Shown in pieces: positions 62,819-64,000 of a stretch of DNA of 64,000 bases. The DNA comes from Eumeta japonica. Taxonomy: Eukaryota > Arthropoda > Insecta > Lepidoptera > Psychidae. The position numbers and the translations under genes are program-made. Where the stretch lies: the NCBI GenBank assembly GCA_005406025.1, contig BGZK01001310.1, forward strand, positions 62,001-126,000, in the 5' to 3' direction. Below the pieces are notes generated by a model. That model was given only the letters and a program-made list of their open reading frames with translations. It was not told where the DNA came from and ran no database searches. Each line of letters begins with the position of its first letter. The first letter of the stretch is position 1.

Positions 62819-62878
62819 GAATCTATCGACGCACCTATTGGGTCGAATCTATCGACGCACCTATTGGGTCGAATCTAT
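62819..62878. repeat. 26-bp tandem repeat upstream of gene B
   Basis: Two exact 26-bp units (62819-62844, 62845-62870) and the first 8 bases of a third. Read on gene B's strand, each unit holds CCAAT followed by GTCGATAG, resembling a CCAAT box and part of a DREF site (TATCGATA). It lies 136 bp before the exon 1a ATG, so a promoter role is plausible but inferred. Confidence 0.75.
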
Positions 62879-64000
62879 TACATGCGTCGGTTTATCGTTA
62901 AAGACGATTAGTCGTAGAAACAGATAAACAAAGATAAGACTGAAGCTGTTATGTTCTGTGGTGGGAGGACATTTAGACAGTTCTGTATCATCATTTTATT
63001 GCATAATCTATATTTCACGAGTTAGACGCTCTACAGTCAAACACCTTGAAAATGCTCTTTTTTAGTGATTCGCTCGTGGTAGGGACACGAGCAGTACCGA
63101 TATGATAGCGTTATCAGGCAATATAGTCTTTGAGTGCAGTTAGCAATTCAGATAGTATAAGTGTGATATGAAGTCGTCCTAATTCAGTTCGCATTTATTA
63201 TGTATTATGCACTCTGAAATATTGAAGCGATAGTTATAAGTAGCACGTCTGACTTCGAAAACAGCTCTCGTTTTTAAAATATACATGTAGTTAATGTCTG
63301 CAAGCTAAATTAACTACATGTAATAATTCTTAATTAAGTTTTCGAAGGTAATAAAATGTAAATATAAATCATTTTCCTAGCCAGATAAACTGTGAAATCA
63401 AAATTTAATACCAGAGCGGGTCGCATTTTTTATTTCTTTTCGATTCTTCTATCAGTTTCACTTTCAATAATATTTGCGATGTTTAATTTACGGAAATAAA
63501 TTTTTGATGTAGTATATAAAGATCAAAACCCCTACGAACAGATATAAAAAAACAGACCAGATGTGCTTCGGAGTTTTAGTAATCTGTATTAAAATTATAT
63601 TTGCCAGATGCAATTTAACTTTTATTGTATGATAACACAGATATTGTGAAACATAATGGTTGTTTATATGACTAGCTAGGAATATGACGAATCACCTTAT
63701 GGGGTATGACTTGGGCATAATTGAGACGAGTGAACATGGCGCCCTAGCACTAGAGTTAGACTCGCGGCTAGGGAAGTAATAAAACCTGTGGTATTCATGT
63801 GAAATAGCACAACCTGAGAAAAGTTTTCTAAGTACGCCATATAGGATTCAAAATAGTTTCAAACTTCACTTACTGAAAAACAGACAATTGTAAATGTCTT
63901 ACTTATAAAAATATTAATTACGCTGACTAACGTATGGATATTAATAAGTATCGTGAAATAGTATGAAATTAATGTACATAGTGAAATAATATTTTTTTAA
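62879..64000. other. Upstream flank of gene B
   Basis: No coding frame recognised. A 14-bp perfect hairpin (63282-63295/63309-63322, TACATGTAGTTAAT) is present. Confidence 0.4.

Overview
The window is AT-rich eukaryotic nuclear DNA from an insect, most probably a moth or butterfly. The evidence is GT-AG introns, dense Tc1/mariner and hAT debris, RTE-like and jockey/CR1-like LINE fragments, tRNA-type SINE boxes, and short repeat tails of the kind common in Lepidoptera. The species is not identified. No prokaryotic, viral or organellar gene was seen.

The real genes are two paralogous 1-acyl-sn-glycerol-3-phosphate acyltransferases (AGPAT, LPAAT-alpha/beta type) lying tail to tail about 10 kb apart. 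Gene A is on the + strand with six coding exons between 21197 and 36784 (268 aa). Gene B is on the - strand with five coding exons between 62683 and 46985 (282 aa). Both carry NHx4D and FPEGTR, and they share four intron positions with identical phases, so they come from an intron-containing duplication. Gene A has an extra intron inside its N-terminal membrane region and GC-ending codons; gene B uses AT-ending codons. Gene B also has a second copy of its first coding exon (57127-57318) that is one base too long in an A run, so it is out of frame with the rest of the gene. Both enzymes should acylate lysophosphatidic acid to phosphatidic acid in the ER membrane.

Layout. 1-20630: no recognisable gene; split RTE-like LINE (7425-8530), decayed mariner (11520-12020), inverted-repeat element (17849-18000) and a full-length dead mariner (18011-19302). 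20632-36784: a SINE followed by gene A, whose introns hold a three-level nest (a LINE inside a hAT inside a mariner, about 22350-25940), a 28-bp perfect foldback, a LINE tail, a short mariner (29941-30544), a repeat cluster with a 34-bp direct repeat (31878-32521), a CpG-rich island (32640-33240) and a non-autonomous hAT with exact 8-bp target duplications (34458-35707). 36785-46984: AT-rich intergenic DNA with a triple-hairpin block at 39439-39519. 46985-62683: gene B, with a pogo-like element and a long-arm foldback each ending about 30-40 bp from a splice donor. 62684-64000: upstream of gene B, with a 26-bp tandem repeat carrying CCAAT-like and DRE-like motifs on the gene's strand.

Most other open frames are AT-rich chance frames or opposite-strand shadows of transposon genes. 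Exon boundaries were read by eye from reading frame, splice dinucleotides and conserved motifs; transcription starts and 5' UTR exons were not determined.
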